Shown here in pieces: positions 4,852 to 5,908 of a DNA stretch of 5,908 nucleotides; positions within the stretch are counted from its first letter, which is position 1, and each line of letters starts with the position of its first letter. The notes beneath the pieces were generated by a model. The model saw only the letters and a program-made list of their open reading frames with translations. It was not told the origin of the DNA and searched no databases. The position numbers were made by a program, and so were the translations under genes. Source of the stretch: Candidatus Bipolaricaulota bacterium (lineage in GTDB: Bacteria > Bipolaricaulota > Bipolaricaulia > M55B111); the NCBI GenBank assembly GCA_018334615.1, contig JAGXLP010000078.1, positions 1 through 5,908 on the forward strand. The letters are read 5' to 3'.

Positions 4852-5841
4852 ATGCCTGCTAACTTACCGCCTGAATACATCGAGGCAGAAGAAAGATACC
4901 GTAACGCAAGCGGGAAAGATGAGAAGCTCGAAGCCCTTAAGGAAATGCTTGCTCTTCTACCTAACCACAAAGGAACGGACAAAATCGAAGCGGATATACG
5001 GAAACGTATATCCAACCTAAAGAAGAGCTCAAAAAAGAAAAAGGGTCCCACCAGAGCGAAGACGCCCGACCAAATAGAACCTCAGGGAGCCGGACAGGTA
5101 GTAATAACCGGCTTTCCCAACTCCGGGAAATCTGCCCTGGTAGACGTCACTACCAACGCATCCCCGAAAGTCGCAGACTTTCCCTTTGCAACCCAAGGCC
5201 CTACAATCGGCATGATGGAGTACGAAGATATTCAGATCCAGTTGATAGATACGCCACCTATTTCGGACGAATACGTTGAAACCTGGGTCTATAACTTGAT
5301 AAGGAAGGCAAACCTGATTCTTGTGACGATAGACGGCTCTACCGGGGACCCGATAGCTGAATTCACCAGAACAAAAGATCACCTTCTGGAGGAAGGAATT
5401 CATCTATTCCATCCCGAGGCAAACTTCCAGAGAGACGCCATAGGAAGGACTAACCGTAAGGGTGAAATTATACTCACCAAAAGCGACGAACTCGAAGAGG
5501 AAAAGATGCCCGAAAAACTGGAAAAAGACTCCGGTCTCCCGACTATGGCAGTTTCAATTCTGGACGAGGAAAGTTTAACCAGGTTCTCCCGGGCCGTTTT
5601 CAGGGGGCTACAAAAGATTAGAATTTATACCAAAAAGCCCGGTGAAGAACCCGACCTGGAAGAGCCCTATCTCCTGGACAAGGATAGCACCGTTCTGGAG
5701 GGAGTAAGGTCCATCCACAGAGACATGGTGGAGAACCTGGATTACATAAGGATCTGGGGTTCGGGAAGATTCGACGGTCAGGAAGTAGCTCAGGACCATC
5801 AATTAGAGGACGGCGACATTATAGAGATACATCAAAATTAA
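4852..5841 (+). CDS. DRG/Obg-related GTPase with C-terminal TGS domain
   Basis: A complete 329-residue P-loop GTPase. Residues 1-57 are a charged helical segment beginning MPANLPPEY, followed by a lysine-rich linker (57-64). The G domain spans about 80-255: G1 GFPNSGKS at 87-94; the Obg-like switch FPFATQGPTIGMM at 110-122, with T114 or T118 as the G2 threonine; G3 DTPP at 133-136; G4 TKSD at 209-212 in place of NKxD; and a possible G5 around S235. A TGS domain fills about 255-327, ending in GDIIEIHQN. The architecture resembles eukaryotic/archaeal DRG proteins, which act with ribosomes, but there is no separate Obg fold. Bacterial members are usually named only ribosome-binding GTPase or TGS protein, and their role is unknown. 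The ATG start follows GAGGTG seven bases upstream. The gene is transcribed divergently from lpdA. An N-terminal TGS-RelA/SpoT identity is excluded, because no synthetase or hydrolase domain is present. Confidence 0.88.
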   Translation: MPANLPPEYIEAEERYRNASGKDEKLEALKEMLALLPNHKGTDKIEADIRKRISNLKKSSKKKKGPTRAKTPDQIEPQGAGQVVITGFPNSGKSALVDVTTNASPKVADFPFATQGPTIGMMEYEDIQIQLIDTPPISDEYVETWVYNLIRKANLILVTIDGSTGDPIAEFTRTKDHLLEEGIHLFHPEANFQRDAIGRTNRKGEIILTKSDELEEEKMPEKLEKDSGLPTMAVSILDEESLTRFSRAVFRGLQKIRIYTKKPGEEPDLEEPYLLDKDSTVLEGVRSIHRDMVENLDYIRIWGSGRFDGQEVAQDHQLEDGDIIEIHQN

Positions 5842-5908
5842 CCGGGGTAATCCAGCGTGGTCTCCACTGACCGCGAACTTTCTATCTCCAATTCTTTCAC
5901 CCCTACCG
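5838..5908 (-). CDS. Possible 3' end of a convergent minus-strand gene (partial)
   Basis: On the minus strand one frame is open from the window edge to a TAA at 5838-5840, which overlaps the GTPase stop codon. The final 22 residues would read GVKELEIESSRSVETTLDYPG after one valine. The composition (Glu, Val, Asp, Ser) and the purine-rich sense strand resemble real genes in this window, while the plus strand here is pyrimidine-rich. I do not recognise the family. Within the same frame, AGGGGTGA five bases before a TTG at 5889-5891 mimics a start, which would give only 17 codons. The real gene, if any, extends beyond the window. Confidence 0.3.
   Translation of the reverse strand, partial: VGVKELEIESSRSVETTLDYPG

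Noticed and set aside
5029..5403. Minus-strand open frame (124 codons) inside the GTPase gene
   Set aside because: It is opposite the G domain with its conserved GTP-binding motifs, and the translation has no domain I recognise.
5857..5908. Plus-strand gene start at GTG 5857 preceded by GGGGT
   Set aside because: The following sequence is pyrimidine-rich, unlike the sense strands of the other genes, and translates to a Ser/Thr/Pro-rich string typical of a non-coding complement. It was not fully excluded because the window ends.
1..5908. Archaeal origin of the whole window
   Set aside because: ApgM and a DRG-like GTPase first suggested it, but the promoters fit the sigma70 pattern, DUF501 is a bacterial family as far as I know, and the GTPase N-terminus matches the bacterial TGS group. 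This is a judgement from family knowledge, not a search.

Overview
This window most likely comes from a bacterium. Ribosome binding sites are clear and purine-rich (AGGGGTGA-type), the spacings fit sigma70-like -35/-10 promoters, and one gene belongs to DUF501, which I know as a bacterial family. The archaeal-type phosphoglycerate mutase and the DRG-like TGS GTPase also occur in many anaerobic or deep-branching bacteria. I cannot assign a phylum from this sequence. An uncultivated anaerobic lineage is a guess only. Coding strands are purine-rich, and GC content looks moderate (roughly half).

Layout. (1) 1-1257, plus strand: the tail of a promoter region and a complete class I/II PLP-dependent aminotransferase. 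(2) 1268-4574, minus strand: three genes transcribed right to left, dihydrolipoyl dehydrogenase (lpdA), then archaeal-type cofactor-independent phosphoglycerate mutase (apgM), then a DUF501 protein. Gaps are 42 and 73 bp, so they could form one operon. All three appear to start at TTG or GTG, each with a suitable Shine-Dalgarno sequence. The DUF501 gene converges on the aminotransferase gene with only 10 bp between the stop codons. (3) 4575-4851: a 277-bp divergent regulatory region. It holds one candidate promoter per direction, each preceded by the same TTTGAT element in mirror orientation, with a near-perfect 17-bp palindrome between them. (4) 4852-5841, plus strand: a DRG/Obg-related GTPase with a C-terminal TGS domain. 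(5) 5838-5908: the edge, where a minus-strand gene probably ends convergently against the GTPase gene.

How the genes fit together. ApgM interconverts 3- and 2-phosphoglycerate in lower glycolysis/gluconeogenesis. LpdA reoxidises the lipoyl arm of 2-oxoacid dehydrogenase or glycine-cleavage complexes. DUF501 has no established biochemical role, but in actinobacteria its gene lies next to enolase, so its position beside phosphoglycerate mutase may be meaningful. The aminotransferase could link the same carbon pool to amino acids. This link is inference.

I see no transposon, CRISPR array, tRNA, rRNA or clear riboswitch. Most of the window is housekeeping metabolism. The parts most worth a second look are the mirrored divergent promoter region, the DUF501 gene and its context, and the poorly understood bacterial TGS GTPase.
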